A DNA stretch of 63,459 nucleotides from Bacteroidales bacterium (GTDB lineage: Bacteria > Bacteroidota > Bacteroidia > Bacteroidales > UBA932). Positions within the stretch are counted from its first letter, which is position 1. Each line of letters starts with the position of its first letter. Below the pieces are notes generated by a model that saw only the letters and a list, made by a program, of their open reading frames with translations, had not been told where the DNA came from and searched no databases. The DNA lies in contig JALOCI010000014.1 of the NCBI GenBank assembly GCA_023227835.1, positions 1 through 63,459 of the forward strand, given 5' to 3'. A program made the position numbers and the translations under genes. Positions 1 to 8,874 of the stretch are shown piece by piece.

Positions 1-203
1 TTACCTCTTATGGGAAAATCATTGATTGTTATCTCTTCATAAAATCCCTTAGACTGAAGCTTGTCATTCCTATACTCGCATGGAACGATGTTTAACTCTG
101 TAAGATAAATATCTACTGAATCTCCATTCTCTTTTACTTCTGTAATTTCAAAATACTCCAACATCCCTGTCGGCAACAACAATGAATAACCACTCTTTTG
201 CAT
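1..203 (-). CDS. ISAon1-like transposase N-terminal region protein (partial)
   Basis: The 67 visible codons begin at an ATG at position 203 and run off the left edge of the window. The peptide begins MQKSGYSLLLPTGMLEYFEI and later reads SKGFYEEITINDFPIRG. This pattern, LLPxGxLEYFE followed by a KGF...I.DFPIRG block, is what I recall from the short first reading frame of ISAon1-family elements in Bacteroidota, in which a second downstream frame carries the DDE transposase. That second frame would lie outside the window. A well-formed -33/-7 promoter sits immediately upstream, so this is the 5' side of the element. The family name is from memory of the motif; that this is a mobile-element gene is more secure than the exact family. 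Confidence 0.6.
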   Translation of the reverse strand, partial: MQKSGYSLLLPTGMLEYFEITEVKENGDSVDIYLTELNIVPCEYRNDKLQSKGFYEEITINDFPIRG

Positions 204-227
204 TTTTCTCTTTCCTTTTTCGTAACG

Positions 228-259
228 CAAAGATAAAATTTTGTTACCCCTGTCCCCAA
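228..259 (-). promoter_or_regulatory. Bacteroidota-type promoter of the IS gene
   Basis: On the minus strand a TTG (-33 element, positions 259-257) is followed after 21 bases by TATCTTTG (positions 235-228), an exact match to the TAnnTTTG -7 consensus of the Bacteroidota primary sigma factor. The transposase ATG follows 24 bases later. Confidence 0.55.
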
Positions 260-266
260 CTTTTAC

Positions 267-1391
267 TTATGATCCATGAAAACCCTGACTGTTTAGTTCT
301 GAGGATATAAATTGATTATACTCTGATAATTTCAGAGGATAATCCCAGCATCCAAGTCCATGGTACAAATCTCCGCCGAATCCTATTTTAAATTTATATA
401 ACCCGTATAAAGGGTGTGACGGATCTGGCCCCGGCGATACGCCAAACATATCGTATTCAGAGCACCCCGCGGCTTTTGATATTTTTATCGCTTCCCACTG
501 GAGCGCATAGGTTGCCATAAGATTTCTGTGCCAGGATGATGAGGCGCCATAAAGATAAGATCCCCTATGACCTGTTATGATCAGAAACATTGCGGCGAGA
601 GGTGTCTTGTCGTACATGGCGGCAAGAAGGAATACTTTTGCCGGGGACTCTGTATTGTCTGCATTTGATGAGAGAACAGTCTCGAAATACTTAATATCAT
701 TTATTAGTATTCTGTTTCTTATTGCAGTCTCCTGATACAGTGAGTACCAAATGTCAAGATTGTCAAGGCCCAGTTGCACAACATTCACTCCCTTCCTTTG
801 AGAAAGTCCGATATTGTATCGTGTTTTGGCTCTCATCCTGTTTAAAATCACATCTGTATCGGATGTGAGGTCAAGATATATTGTATTAGAAGGCAGAATG
901 TTGTAATATGCCTTTTTAAAGTTCCAGTTAATTGTGTTGAAATTGAATCTCATCTCCTGCGTATTTCTTGCCGGTTCTCCAATCCAAACGCCATTCTCGT
1001 CAAAGCAATCGGGTTCTTTTGCCCAGTATGATTCCCAACAGAGGTCATACCGGATCATAATGCAGTCTTTTGGGAGAAAATCTTTTAAAGACTCCGATAA
1101 CTCTTCAAGAAATAACCCTTGAAACTCCTCGTCCGGTTCAAGCTCAGGCCCATAAGGAACATATGCAATGGAGTTGTTGTTATTTAGTTGTTTGATTATA
1201 ATCGAAATGTCTGACAATACCGAGGATTCACTCCTTGTCACATTAAAAATCAGTGAATTTTTAGATTTAAAATTTACTGCCAGGGTAGATGCTCCAAGTC
1301 GTTTTTTTACCACAGACCAGAACGCAGTCTGCTGAGCTATAGGTGTCGCATAAAGATTCTCTATCTCTTTTTTGTGAATATCTGTTAGCAT
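267..1391 (-). CDS. FemAB/FemX-like aminoacyltransferase (GNAT fold)
   Basis: This 374-residue protein resembles the lipid II:glycine glycyltransferase (FemABX) family, which transfers amino acids from aminoacyl-tRNA to peptidoglycan precursors through tandem GNAT folds. Recognisable parts are the RMRAKTRYNIGLSQRKGV segment near residue 185, typical of the first GNAT unit, and the C-terminal GASSSWHRNLMATYALQWEA and KIGFGGDL segments typical of the second. It has no signal peptide, as expected for a cytosolic enzyme. In Gram-negative Bacteroidota such genes have no proven cross-bridge role, so the substrate is uncertain. The stop codon lies within a few bases of the end of the insertion sequence, so the last codons (QGFHGS) could be shortened relative to homologues. 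It is the last gene of a minus-strand series; the aldo/keto reductase upstream is 44 bp away. Confidence 0.8.
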   Translation of the reverse strand: MLTDIHKKEIENLYATPIAQQTAFWSVVKKRLGASTLAVNFKSKNSLIFNVTRSESSVLSDISIIIKQLNNNNSIAYVPYGPELEPDEEFQGLFLEELSESLKDFLPKDCIMIRYDLCWESYWAKEPDCFDENGVWIGEPARNTQEMRFNFNTINWNFKKAYYNILPSNTIYLDLTSDTDVILNRMRAKTRYNIGLSQRKGVNVVQLGLDNLDIWYSLYQETAIRNRILINDIKYFETVLSSNADNTESPAKVFLLAAMYDKTPLAAMFLIITGHRGSYLYGASSSWHRNLMATYALQWEAIKISKAAGCSEYDMFGVSPGPDPSHPLYGLYKFKIGFGGDLYHGLGCWDYPLKLSEYNQFISSELNSQGFHGS

Positions 1392-1435
1392 CAGGCAAAG
1401 TTAGCCCTTAAATGAGAGATTGCCAAATATTTAGC

Positions 1436-2272
1436 TTAATGCCCAATCTGTCTGGCCACTATGGTGTCTTGCAATGAGTCAAGGTACTTCATATCTTCTC
1501 CTGAAATCGTGAAACTGATATCAAAATTTTGCTGAATTCTTTCAGGCGTTACAGATTTGGGTAAAGGCAGCACACCTTTCTGAAGGACATAGCGTATACA
1601 AATTTTGGGTAATGTTGTTCTGTATTTATCTGCAATTTCCTTAATACGGCCGTCAGCAAGTATTTTTCCTGTTGCCAGAGGTGAGTAACCTTCAACAAGG
1701 ATGTCGTTTTTCATGCAAAAATCCGTAATATCCTTCTGCGTGTTACCTATGTAATATTTTATCTGGTTGGCCATAGGTTTGATCTTACCATTGTCCAGTA
1801 TGGCATTCAAATCCTTCACATTGAAGTTTGATACACCAATGGCCCTGCAACGTCCGCTTTTGTATATCTCCTCCATTGCCTTCCAGACAGAGATATTCTC
1901 TTTTGTGCAATCCTTCCCAATTTCTGTCCATGGCCAGGGAGCATGTATCAGATATAAATCCAGGTATTCACTGTCAAGATTCTCCATAGTTTTGTTGAAG
2001 TTTTCCAGGGCGCCCTCATAACTCTTTATTTCAGCCGGAAGTTTCGATGTGATGAAGATTTCATCTCTCCTTAACCCGGAGTCTTTGACTGCTTTTCCAA
2101 CGCTTTTTTCATTATTGTATGCTTTTGCCGTGTCAATGTGGCGATATCCGCTCCTTAAGGCATTTGAAACGGCATTGTAACATATTTCACCATCAGGCAC
2201 CTGCCATGTTCCGAACCCGATAGCAGGAATCATAACTCCGTTATGTAACTCGAAAAAACTATTGTTGTCCAT
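1436..2272 (-). CDS. Aldo/keto reductase
   Basis: An NAD(P)H-dependent carbonyl reductase of the AKR superfamily, 278 residues from the ATG at 2272. The catalytic tetrad is visible as D47 (HIDTA), Y52 (AYNNE), K77 (TSKLP) and H110 (LIHAPWPW); GFGTW near the start and AIGVSNF in the middle are family signatures, and GYSPLA near the C-terminus fits the cofactor-binding region. Reading upstream in frame is possible to a TTG at 2308, but that TTG lies in a CTTTG promoter-like box and the extra 12 residues do not resemble the family, so the ATG at 2272 is preferred. The gene follows the M1 peptidase on the same strand after a gap of about 50 bp and may be co-transcribed or have its own promoter. 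The natural substrate cannot be deduced. Confidence 0.9.
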   Translation of the reverse strand: MDNNSFFELHNGVMIPAIGFGTWQVPDGEICYNAVSNALRSGYRHIDTAKAYNNEKSVGKAVKDSGLRRDEIFITSKLPAEIKSYEGALENFNKTMENLDSEYLDLYLIHAPWPWTEIGKDCTKENISVWKAMEEIYKSGRCRAIGVSNFNVKDLNAILDNGKIKPMANQIKYYIGNTQKDITDFCMKNDILVEGYSPLATGKILADGRIKEIADKYRTTLPKICIRYVLQKGVLPLPKSVTPERIQQNFDISFTISGEDMKYLDSLQDTIVARQIGH

Positions 2273-2325
2273 ATCTATTTTTCTATTTAAACAATAAATG
2301 GATTCCAAAGTTTAAAACATTCACA

Positions 2326-4215
2326 TTAATCTATATTCTTCTCGTTATCCCTCTTATTTGCATCTGCAATTGTGTCGTTGCCCAATACTACACGGGTGAT
2401 AAAGCCCGGATCTTTAACAGATATTGAGATTTCATTATGTTCTTGCCATAAAACGGCCGGTCTGAATACTGTGGTAATGAGTTTGTCGTTGTTGTATAAT
2501 GAAATAATTACCGGCATTGGAAGAGTGCCTTTATTTTCAATTAGGACTGTTATTTTGCCTTTTTTGAGAGTTACATTTTTTATAGATAAGTCGGGGATTC
2601 CTCCTTGGCGGTAATACCAGGCAAGCCAGAACCAGTCGAGATTCCTCCCGGATACATCATTGAATGTATTGAAATAATCATAAGGAGTGGGATGTTTATA
2701 TTTCCACCTTTCCATAAACTGAAGAAGACATTTGTTAAAAGTTTCCCTTCCCAGCTCTATTTCCAACATTCTTAGAGCCTGTTCCGTTTTTGCATAGTTT
2801 AAATAGAAGTATACCTTCGGATCCAGATAAAATGTAGGTGTAATCAAGGCCGGCTCATCTTCCATTCCTGAATATGCTGAGAATGATTTGGTATTATGGA
2901 CTTTAATATCGAGAGTGGAGTCAAGGTCTTTCTGCATCTTTTCCGGGAGGTAAACGGTAAGTCCCTCGTCTAGCCATCCGTTTTTGGTCTCATTTGTACC
3001 CACATAAAATGGAAAGTAAGCGTGTGCAATTTCATGAGAATTGGCGTAAACAGTCATTCCAAAATCGCTTTCAGCTCCGACATTTGTAATCATAGGATAC
3101 TCCATGCCAAAATCCCCATTGTATACGGTAAGATATGGAAAAGGGTAAGGAACTCCGGGAGAATCCTTAGAGAGTGATCTTACACTCTCTCTCGCAATTT
3201 CTGCTACTTTACTGAAATTTGGCGATTTGGCATTGTATGCAACTCCTACAATAGTCCTCTTTTTACTTTTCTTATCCACCTCAACACTACATACATCCCA
3301 GAGATAGTGATCGCTTAGGCCGAAGGCAAAATCACTTACATTTTCAGCTTTGAATTTCCAGATGTTTTTGCCGGTTGTAATCTCTCCTTTTTTCAGATCA
3401 TTTTCGGTAATGACATTCATAACTTTTTCGGACTCTATGGCTTTTTTATACAAATCGCAATAATGAGGTTGTAACACCTCGCTCATATCCTCTAATTTTC
3501 CTGTTGCCCATACGATAAATCCATCAGGGACCGATATCTCAACAGAGAAATCAGAAAAATCATTGTAAAACTCCGCCATTCCGTTATAGGATCTGCTGTC
3601 CCAACCGTAAACATCATCATATACCGCTATTTGCGGATACCATTGTCCCACAAAAAGGCTGGAACTGTCTATGGTTCCCATCCTTATTAATGTGTGTGCA
3701 GGGAAATCAAACTCCCAACCTATTTCAAATTCGGATTTCTCTTTAGGTGCAATCTTCCTTGGAAGTCTGACTTTCATGATAGTCCCGCTTCTATTGATGC
3801 CGGGATTGTTTGTAGTGGCAACACTTTTTCCCCCTATCTTCAACTCTTTTATTCTTACACCCTCTGTTATGTCCCCCGGATTAACATCTACTATGGAATT
3901 CCTGTTTGCCCCTTTTTTGAATATGTCCTGATATAGCCTTATGACAATGGATGAAATTGAGTCAGGACTGTTGTTCTCATAGCGTATTATTTCATGACCT
4001 GTTATTAATTTGTTCTTTACATCCACATCAACCTGTATGTCGTACCCGGCCTTGTTCTGCCAGTACATTTTCCCGGGCCTCCCGTCTGTCTGTCTTGTCT
4101 GTTTTTCATAAGCTCTCGTGACGGCTTTGGGAACAACAATTTGTTCCTGAGCTGTACTATATTGACTCTGTGCCATAAAAAGCAGTGCGGAGAACAGGAA
4201 TGCAATCTTTTTCAT
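2326..4215 (-). CDS. Secreted M1-family metallopeptidase
   Basis: A 629-residue zinc aminopeptidase-type protein exported by a signal peptide (MKKIAFLFSALLFMAQSQ, cleavage near STAQ-E). The zinc motif HEIAH is at residues 394-398 and, after exactly 18 residues, NGWLDEG supplies the third ligand at E417, the gluzincin arrangement HExxH-18-E. GMEYPM upstream corresponds to the GxMEN substrate-binding motif of M1 enzymes, with Y in place of N. The N-terminal half is beta-rich, as in other M1 proteins, and a C-terminal Ig-like segment follows the catalytic helices. The protein probably works in the periplasm or outside the cell in peptide breakdown. It lies between truA and the aldo/keto reductase on the same strand, with no obvious functional link to either. 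Confidence 0.9.
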   Translation of the reverse strand: MKKIAFLFSALLFMAQSQYSTAQEQIVVPKAVTRAYEKQTRQTDGRPGKMYWQNKAGYDIQVDVDVKNKLITGHEIIRYENNSPDSISSIVIRLYQDIFKKGANRNSIVDVNPGDITEGVRIKELKIGGKSVATTNNPGINRSGTIMKVRLPRKIAPKEKSEFEIGWEFDFPAHTLIRMGTIDSSSLFVGQWYPQIAVYDDVYGWDSRSYNGMAEFYNDFSDFSVEISVPDGFIVWATGKLEDMSEVLQPHYCDLYKKAIESEKVMNVITENDLKKGEITTGKNIWKFKAENVSDFAFGLSDHYLWDVCSVEVDKKSKKRTIVGVAYNAKSPNFSKVAEIARESVRSLSKDSPGVPYPFPYLTVYNGDFGMEYPMITNVGAESDFGMTVYANSHEIAHAYFPFYVGTNETKNGWLDEGLTVYLPEKMQKDLDSTLDIKVHNTKSFSAYSGMEDEPALITPTFYLDPKVYFYLNYAKTEQALRMLEIELGRETFNKCLLQFMERWKYKHPTPYDYFNTFNDVSGRNLDWFWLAWYYRQGGIPDLSIKNVTLKKGKITVLIENKGTLPMPVIISLYNNDKLITTVFRPAVLWQEHNEISISVKDPGFITRVVLGNDTIADANKRDNEKNID

Positions 4216-4248
4216 GTTTACTCTTGTTATGAATTATATCTGTTTCTT

Positions 4249-5079
4249 TTAGAATGTTTTATACGGATAATCGACCTTTGTGAGGAAAAGCGGATGCCCG
4301 GGAACAGAACTGCCGGCTATGTTACGGTTCTGTAATTCTAAAATTTCTTTTATCCATTCAGGTTCGTGTTTCCCTCTGCCTACCTCCAGTAAAGAGCCGA
4401 CAATGGCACGGACCATATTTCTGAGAAATCTGTTTGATGACACATTGAAGCAGTAGGTGGCAGATTCATCGATTTTTTGGCCGTGACAGAAAGGTGTCAC
4501 TCCCTGGAAAGCAGTTGGTGAAAGTGGAGTAATACCCATAGGTGCTCCTGCTTCCCAAAATGCCTCTGTAACTGTGCATATATTTGTCTTCGTTGTGGAG
4601 TGAAGCTTTGCCATTGTTGTAAAATCCTGTTCGCCAAGAAGATATTCAGCTGCTTTATTCATCTTGTCCAAGTCCAGATTAAACGGGAAGTAATATGAGT
4701 AATCTGAAAGGAAAGGGTCTTTATGGGTGTGAATAAAATAACAATAGCTTCGGCTGATTGCGTCAAACCTTGCATGGGCATTCGACGAAACCTGACATAT
4801 ATTATGAATTGTAATGTCAGCAGGCAGAATGGCATTTATTTTGTAAATCACTCTGTCGATATCCATAAATGGTAATGGGTTGTCAGAGTCAAAATGGGCA
4901 ACATAATTGACAGCATGGACTCCGGCATCTGTCCTTCCGGCACCGGTTACTTCGCATTTTTCTCCGAGCAGGATGGACAGAGCTCTTTCGACCTCTTCCT
5001 GCACAGAAAGTTGGTCGGATTGTATCTGCCAACCACAGTATTTAGTACCTCTGAAGGATATTGATATAAAAAAACGCAT
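4249..5079 (-). CDS. truA: tRNA pseudouridine synthase A
   Basis: TruA converts uridines 38-40 in the anticodon stem-loop of many tRNAs to pseudouridine. The 276-residue sequence begins MRFFISISFRGTKYCGWQ, the classic TruA start, and contains the catalytic aspartate D51 in GAGRTDAGVHA. RNMVRAIVGSLLEVGRGK near the C-terminus is the second family signature. Residues around 180-215 (GAPMGITPLSPTAFQGVT) form an insertion compared with the E. coli enzyme. The start ATG at 5079 lies 58 bp from the divergent MoxR gene, so the two share a promoter region. Confidence 0.95.
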   Translation of the reverse strand: MRFFISISFRGTKYCGWQIQSDQLSVQEEVERALSILLGEKCEVTGAGRTDAGVHAVNYVAHFDSDNPLPFMDIDRVIYKINAILPADITIHNICQVSSNAHARFDAISRSYCYFIHTHKDPFLSDYSYYFPFNLDLDKMNKAAEYLLGEQDFTTMAKLHSTTKTNICTVTEAFWEAGAPMGITPLSPTAFQGVTPFCHGQKIDESATYCFNVSSNRFLRNMVRAIVGSLLEVGRGKHEPEWIKEILELQNRNIAGSSVPGHPLFLTKVDYPYKTF

Positions 5080-5095
5080 TACTTAAATTTTGGAC

Positions 5096-5103
5096 TAAAT
5101 TTG
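5096..5103 (+). promoter_or_regulatory. -7 box of the Bat operon promoter
   Basis: TAAATTTG at 5096-5103 matches the TAnnTTTG consensus and lies 34 bases before the MoxR start codon. No clear TTG was seen at the expected -33 position, so the promoter may need an activator or be weak. Confidence 0.4.
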
Positions 5104-5137
5104 TAATTTATAGAACAAAAATACAAAATCAAACAAT

Positions 5138-6130
5138 ATGGAAACCGTAAACATCAAAGAACTAAACGAAAAGATTCAGAGAGAGAGTGCTTTTACAGAT
5201 ATGATCACTCTTGAAATGAACAAAGTAATCGTTGGGCAGAAGCAGTTGGTGGAGAATCTGATGATAGGCCTTCTTGCAGATGGGCACATACTCCTGGAGG
5301 GTGTTCCTGGTCTTGCAAAGACATTGGCCATCAATACTCTTGCTTCAACAATGGATGCGAAATTCAGCCGTATTCAGTTTACACCGGATCTTTTACCGGC
5401 AGACCTTATCGGAACACAGATTTACAGTCAGAAAAGTGAGCAGTTTCAAATTAAGAAGGGACCTATATTTGCGAATTTTGTATTAGCGGATGAAATTAAC
5501 AGATCTCCGGCAAAAGTGCAGTCAGCTTTGCTGGAAGCCATGCAGGAGAGACAAGTGACCATTGGAGACCAGACTTTCCCTTTACCTCAGCCTTTTCTTG
5601 TAATGGCAACGCAGAATCCTATTGAACAGGAGGGTACATATCCACTGCCTGAAGCACAGGTTGACCGTTTCATGCTAAAGGTAGTCGTGTCGTATCCTAA
5701 AAAAGAGGAGGAGAAGCTTATTATCAGGATGAATAACAGCGGAACGTTCCCTAAAGCAAACACTATCCTTAAACCTGAGGATATAATCAGGGCACGTCAG
5801 ATAGTAAGAGAGGTGTACATGGATGAGAAGATTGAGAAGTATATTGTGGATATAGTCTATGCCACCAGAACTCCTGAAGAGTATGACCTTAAGAATTTGA
5901 AAGACCTGATCTCATTCGGAGGCTCACCTCGTGCAAGTATAAGTATGGCAATGGCTGCTAAGGCTTATGCATTCATTAAGAGAAGAGGTTACGTTATACC
6001 TGAGGATGTAAGAGCTGTCAGCTATGAGGTTTTAAGGCACAGAATCGGTCTCACATACGAGGCAGAAGCAGAAAATGTAACAACTGAGAATATCATTACT
6101 GAGATAATGAATAAAGTGGAGGTTCCTTAA
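5138..6130 (+). CDS. MoxR-family AAA+ ATPase (Bat operon)
   Basis: A 330-residue AAA+ ATPase of the MoxR/RavA group, chaperone-like ATPases that act with von Willebrand factor A proteins. Walker A is GVPGLAKT (residues 55-62), Walker B VLADEIN (115-121), followed by the sensor ATQNPIEQEGTYPLPEAQ. The length is normal for the family. It starts an eight-gene plus-strand run with very small gaps (DUF58 protein 1 bp later, then BatA-E). In Bacteroides fragilis the equivalent cluster is linked to aerotolerance and stress survival; that role is inferred here from gene order. Confidence 0.93.
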   Translation: METVNIKELNEKIQRESAFTDMITLEMNKVIVGQKQLVENLMIGLLADGHILLEGVPGLAKTLAINTLASTMDAKFSRIQFTPDLLPADLIGTQIYSQKSEQFQIKKGPIFANFVLADEINRSPAKVQSALLEAMQERQVTIGDQTFPLPQPFLVMATQNPIEQEGTYPLPEAQVDRFMLKVVVSYPKKEEEKLIIRMNNSGTFPKANTILKPEDIIRARQIVREVYMDEKIEKYIVDIVYATRTPEEYDLKNLKDLISFGGSPRASISMAMAAKAYAFIKRRGYVIPEDVRAVSYEVLRHRIGLTYEAEAENVTTENIITEIMNKVEVP

Positions 6131-6131
6131 T

Positions 6132-7010
6132 ATGACCGGCGAGTTATTGAAGAAAGTCAGAAAGATTGAGATTAAGACTAAAGGTTTGTCACGTCAGATT
6201 TTTGCAGGTGAGTACCATTCTGCTTTTAAGGGAAGGGGAATGGCATTCAGCGAGGTGCGTGAGTACCAGTATGGGGATGATGTGAGAAGCATGGACTGGA
6301 ATGTCACTGCAAGACTCAATTCTCCGTATATAAAAGTGTTTGAAGAGGAGAGGGAACTGACAGTGATGTTGCTGGTTGATGTCAGTGGTTCAAGACTTTT
6401 TGGAACGACAGACAAACTTAAGAGAGAGCTAATTACTGAAATTGCCGCGGTGCTTTCATTTTCAGCTTCAGCTAATAATGACAAAGTAGGAGCACTTTTT
6501 TTCAGTGATCATGTTGAGAAATTCATTCCGCCCAAAAAAGGCAGAAGTCATTTGTTGAGGATAATACGTGAGCTGCTTGAATTTGAACCTGAGAGCAAGG
6601 GAACTGATATAGGAGGGGCTTTGAGGTTTCTTACCAATGCAATCAAGAGAAGGTGTACGGCTTTTCTTCTCTCGGATCTTATTGACCTTGACGGAGATAT
6701 TAAACCGAGATATGAGGAGGCTTTAAAAATAGCAGTCAACAGACATGATATATCTGTTGTATCTGTTTATGACCCCCGGGAGCGAGAGTTGCCCGATGTC
6801 GGCTTTATCAGAATCAGTGATGCCGAGACCGGCAAAGAAGAGTGGGTTGACACTTCCAGCAAAAATGTACGTCAATATTTCAATGACTGGAACAGTAAAA
6901 TCCAGGCAGTTACTCAGCAATGTCTTAGAAAATATAAGGTAGATTCCGTAAGTATAGCAACTGACGGAGATTATGTAAAGGGACTAATTTCCCTCTTTAA
7001 CAAGAGATAA
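6132..7010 (+). CDS. DUF58 domain protein (Bat operon)
   Basis: A 292-residue DUF58/vWA-like protein. The family hallmark REYQYGDDVRSMDWNVTAR at residues 38-56 is clear, followed by a MIDAS-like DVSGS (LLVDVSGS) and a TDIGGAL segment typical of vWA folds. No signal peptide or membrane helix is seen, so it should be cytosolic and a partner of the MoxR ATPase, which ends one base upstream. DUF58-MoxR pairs are widespread and usually next to membrane vWA proteins, as here with BatA and BatB. Confidence 0.9.
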   Translation: MTGELLKKVRKIEIKTKGLSRQIFAGEYHSAFKGRGMAFSEVREYQYGDDVRSMDWNVTARLNSPYIKVFEEERELTVMLLVDVSGSRLFGTTDKLKRELITEIAAVLSFSASANNDKVGALFFSDHVEKFIPPKKGRSHLLRIIRELLEFEPESKGTDIGGALRFLTNAIKRRCTAFLLSDLIDLDGDIKPRYEEALKIAVNRHDISVVSVYDPRERELPDVGFIRISDAETGKEEWVDTSSKNVRQYFNDWNSKIQAVTQQCLRKYKVDSVSIATDGDYVKGLISLFNKR

Positions 7011-7015
7011 ATCGT

Positions 7016-7882
7016 ATGGACCAAAAAGATACACTTCTTATAGGAGACCAGACTGTTCTGCATTTCAAAACTACCGTACCAAAAGGTACAAAGTTTGTTT
7101 TTCCGACTCCGGAAAATCCTGTTACGCAAGGCGTGGAGATAGTCGGGCAACCACAGACAGATACTATTTCAAACAGTGATGGAAATCTGGAACTGGATAC
7201 CAGGGTAATATTAACCTCATTTGACAGCGGTTCGTATGTAATACCTCCGTTTCCCGCATATCTGAACAGAGCTGACGGTTCAATAGATACAGTATGGTAT
7301 GATGCAGGAAAACTGGAGGTCAAAACAATCCAGATTGATACAACATCATTTAAACCTTTTGATATTAAAGGACAACAGACTTATAAATATACTGTCGGGG
7401 AATTTCTTCCGTGGTTTGGAATTCTAGTAGCTATAATAGCATTGTGCTTTATCCTTTATAAATTCATAAAAAACAGAAGACGGATGAGGTCTGTGTTTAC
7501 GAAACAGACTCCGGACGATCCTCCTCACATTTTGGCATTGAGAGACCTTGAGAGAATAAGATCAGAAAAATTATGGCAGAATAATCAGGAGAAAAGATAT
7601 TATACTGAAATTTTTGACACTATTCGTCTTTATTTGGAAAGACGATATGGAATCCAGACTATGGAGAAGACTTCTGCAGAAATACTTGAAATGATAGCCG
7701 AATTTAAGATAGAACCGAAGGAATACAAGGAACTGGAAGCTCTGTTCAATCTTTCGGATCTTGTAAAATTTGCCAAGTATAAAGCAACTCAACAGGAAAA
7801 TGAGGAAGCTGTTCCTACGGCTGTCAGGTTTGTTAATGCGACATTCTTACAGGGAATGGAGGCAGAAAATGGGAGGGATTAG
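7016..7882 (+). CDS. Bat-operon membrane protein with Ig-like N-terminal part, lacking a signal peptide
   Basis: A 288-residue protein found between the DUF58 gene and batA, a position usually held by a short BatD-like membrane protein. Residues 5-105 form a beta-rich region (LLIGDQTVLHF, ILTSFDSGSYVIPPFP) like the exported Ig-type domains of that group. One strong membrane helix lies at about 131-150 (LPWFGILVAIIALCFILYKF), followed by basic KNRRRMRS and a helical cytosolic tail. The basic residues after the helix predict an outside N-terminus, yet the protein starts directly at the beta domain with no signal peptide. The frame upstream closes at a stop at 6998-7000, so no longer start is available. 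It may be an N-terminally shortened gene. No function is known beyond the operon context. Confidence 0.75.
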   Translation: MDQKDTLLIGDQTVLHFKTTVPKGTKFVFPTPENPVTQGVEIVGQPQTDTISNSDGNLELDTRVILTSFDSGSYVIPPFPAYLNRADGSIDTVWYDAGKLEVKTIQIDTTSFKPFDIKGQQTYKYTVGEFLPWFGILVAIIALCFILYKFIKNRRRMRSVFTKQTPDDPPHILALRDLERIRSEKLWQNNQEKRYYTEIFDTIRLYLERRYGIQTMEKTSAEILEMIAEFKIEPKEYKELEALFNLSDLVKFAKYKATQQENEEAVPTAVRFVNATFLQGMEAENGRD

Positions 7883-7884
7883 AT

Positions 7885-8871
7885 ATGTTTTTTGAATATC
7901 CTGGAATACTCTATCTTGAGTTAATATTAATACCGTTTATCGCTCTTTATATATGGAGAGAGGTAAGAGGGGCATCTCCATCATTAAGGGTGGCTTCAAC
8001 AGCACCATGGATGGGTAATGGCGGCAAACTGAAGAAAATAATGAGACATTTTCCTTTTGTGGCCAGATGTATTGCAATATCTATGATTATTCTTGCCATT
8101 GCAAGGCCCAGATCTTCCACAAACTTTGAAAAGGTTGATACTGAGGGTATAGATATAGTGTTTGCTTTGGATATTTCCACAAGTATGTTAGCCCGAGATT
8201 TTAATCCGGATCGTATAAGTGCTGCCAAGGATATAGCAATAGAGTTCATCGCCCAGAGGCCAAATGACAGAATGGGTATTGTCGTATTTGCCGGCGAAAG
8301 CTTTACTCAATGTCCGATCACTTCTGACAGGGCTACTCTTATCAATATGATGAAAGAGGTTGAGACAGGTCTGATAGAGGATGGTACAGCATTAGGCAAC
8401 GGGCTTGCTACCGCTGTGGCCAGATTAAAGGATTCCAAGGCAAAAAGCCGGGTTATAATTTTACTGACAGACGGCGTTAATAACAGGGGAGAGATATCAC
8501 CGCTTATGGCAGTTGAGATTGCAAAAACCTACGGTATAAGAGTTTATACAATAGGTGTTGGCGCAATGGGCATGGCTCCATATCCTGTGCTTACACCATT
8601 TGGAATAGATATACAACAGGTAAAGGTGGAGATTGACGAACCTTTGCTTAAACAAATTGCCGATCAAACCGGGGGCAAGTATTTCCGTGCAACAGACAAT
8701 ACAAAACTTCTCGAGATATATGGAGAGATAAACAAGATGGAGAAGAATAAGACTGCCGTTGACTCGTTTCCTGTATATCAGGAGAAATTTATGATATTTG
8801 CGTGGATAGCACTTATTGCAGTTGCCCTTGAAATACTCTTAAGACTTTTCATAACAAGAAGAATAGCGTAG
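7885..8871 (+). CDS. batA: BatA, vWA-domain membrane protein
   Basis: A 328-residue protein with membrane helices at about 7-24 and 60-74, a vWA domain at about 88-285, and a C-terminal helix near 303-322. The MIDAS metal site is visible as DISTS (residues 96-100), and the VFALDISTSMLARDF segment is characteristic of BatA. It starts two bases after the preceding stop. In Bacteroides, BatA and BatB are thought to form a membrane complex with the TPR proteins encoded downstream. The assignment rests on sequence pattern and on being the first of two tandem vWA genes. Confidence 0.9.
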   Translation: MFFEYPGILYLELILIPFIALYIWREVRGASPSLRVASTAPWMGNGGKLKKIMRHFPFVARCIAISMIILAIARPRSSTNFEKVDTEGIDIVFALDISTSMLARDFNPDRISAAKDIAIEFIAQRPNDRMGIVVFAGESFTQCPITSDRATLINMMKEVETGLIEDGTALGNGLATAVARLKDSKAKSRVIILLTDGVNNRGEISPLMAVEIAKTYGIRVYTIGVGAMGMAPYPVLTPFGIDIQQVKVEIDEPLLKQIADQTGGKYFRATDNTKLLEIYGEINKMEKNKTAVDSFPVYQEKFMIFAWIALIAVALEILLRLFITRRIA

Positions 8872-8874
8872 AAT

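Larger units (their letters stand above)
1..265 (-). mobile_element. Promoter-proximal end of an insertion sequence (partial)
   Basis: The transposase-type gene at 1-203, its promoter at 228-259, and the start of an unrelated chromosomal gene at 267 place the element boundary near 260-266. The outward end reads GTAAAAGTTGGGGACAGGGG on the minus strand, the sort of sequence expected for a terminal inverted repeat. The partner end lies outside the window, so neither the inverted repeat nor a target duplication can be confirmed. Confidence 0.45.

Noticed and set aside
2273..2308. Longer start (TTG at 2308) for the aldo/keto reductase
   Set aside because: The TTG is part of a CTTTG promoter-like box and the extra residues do not fit the family; the ATG at 2272 does.
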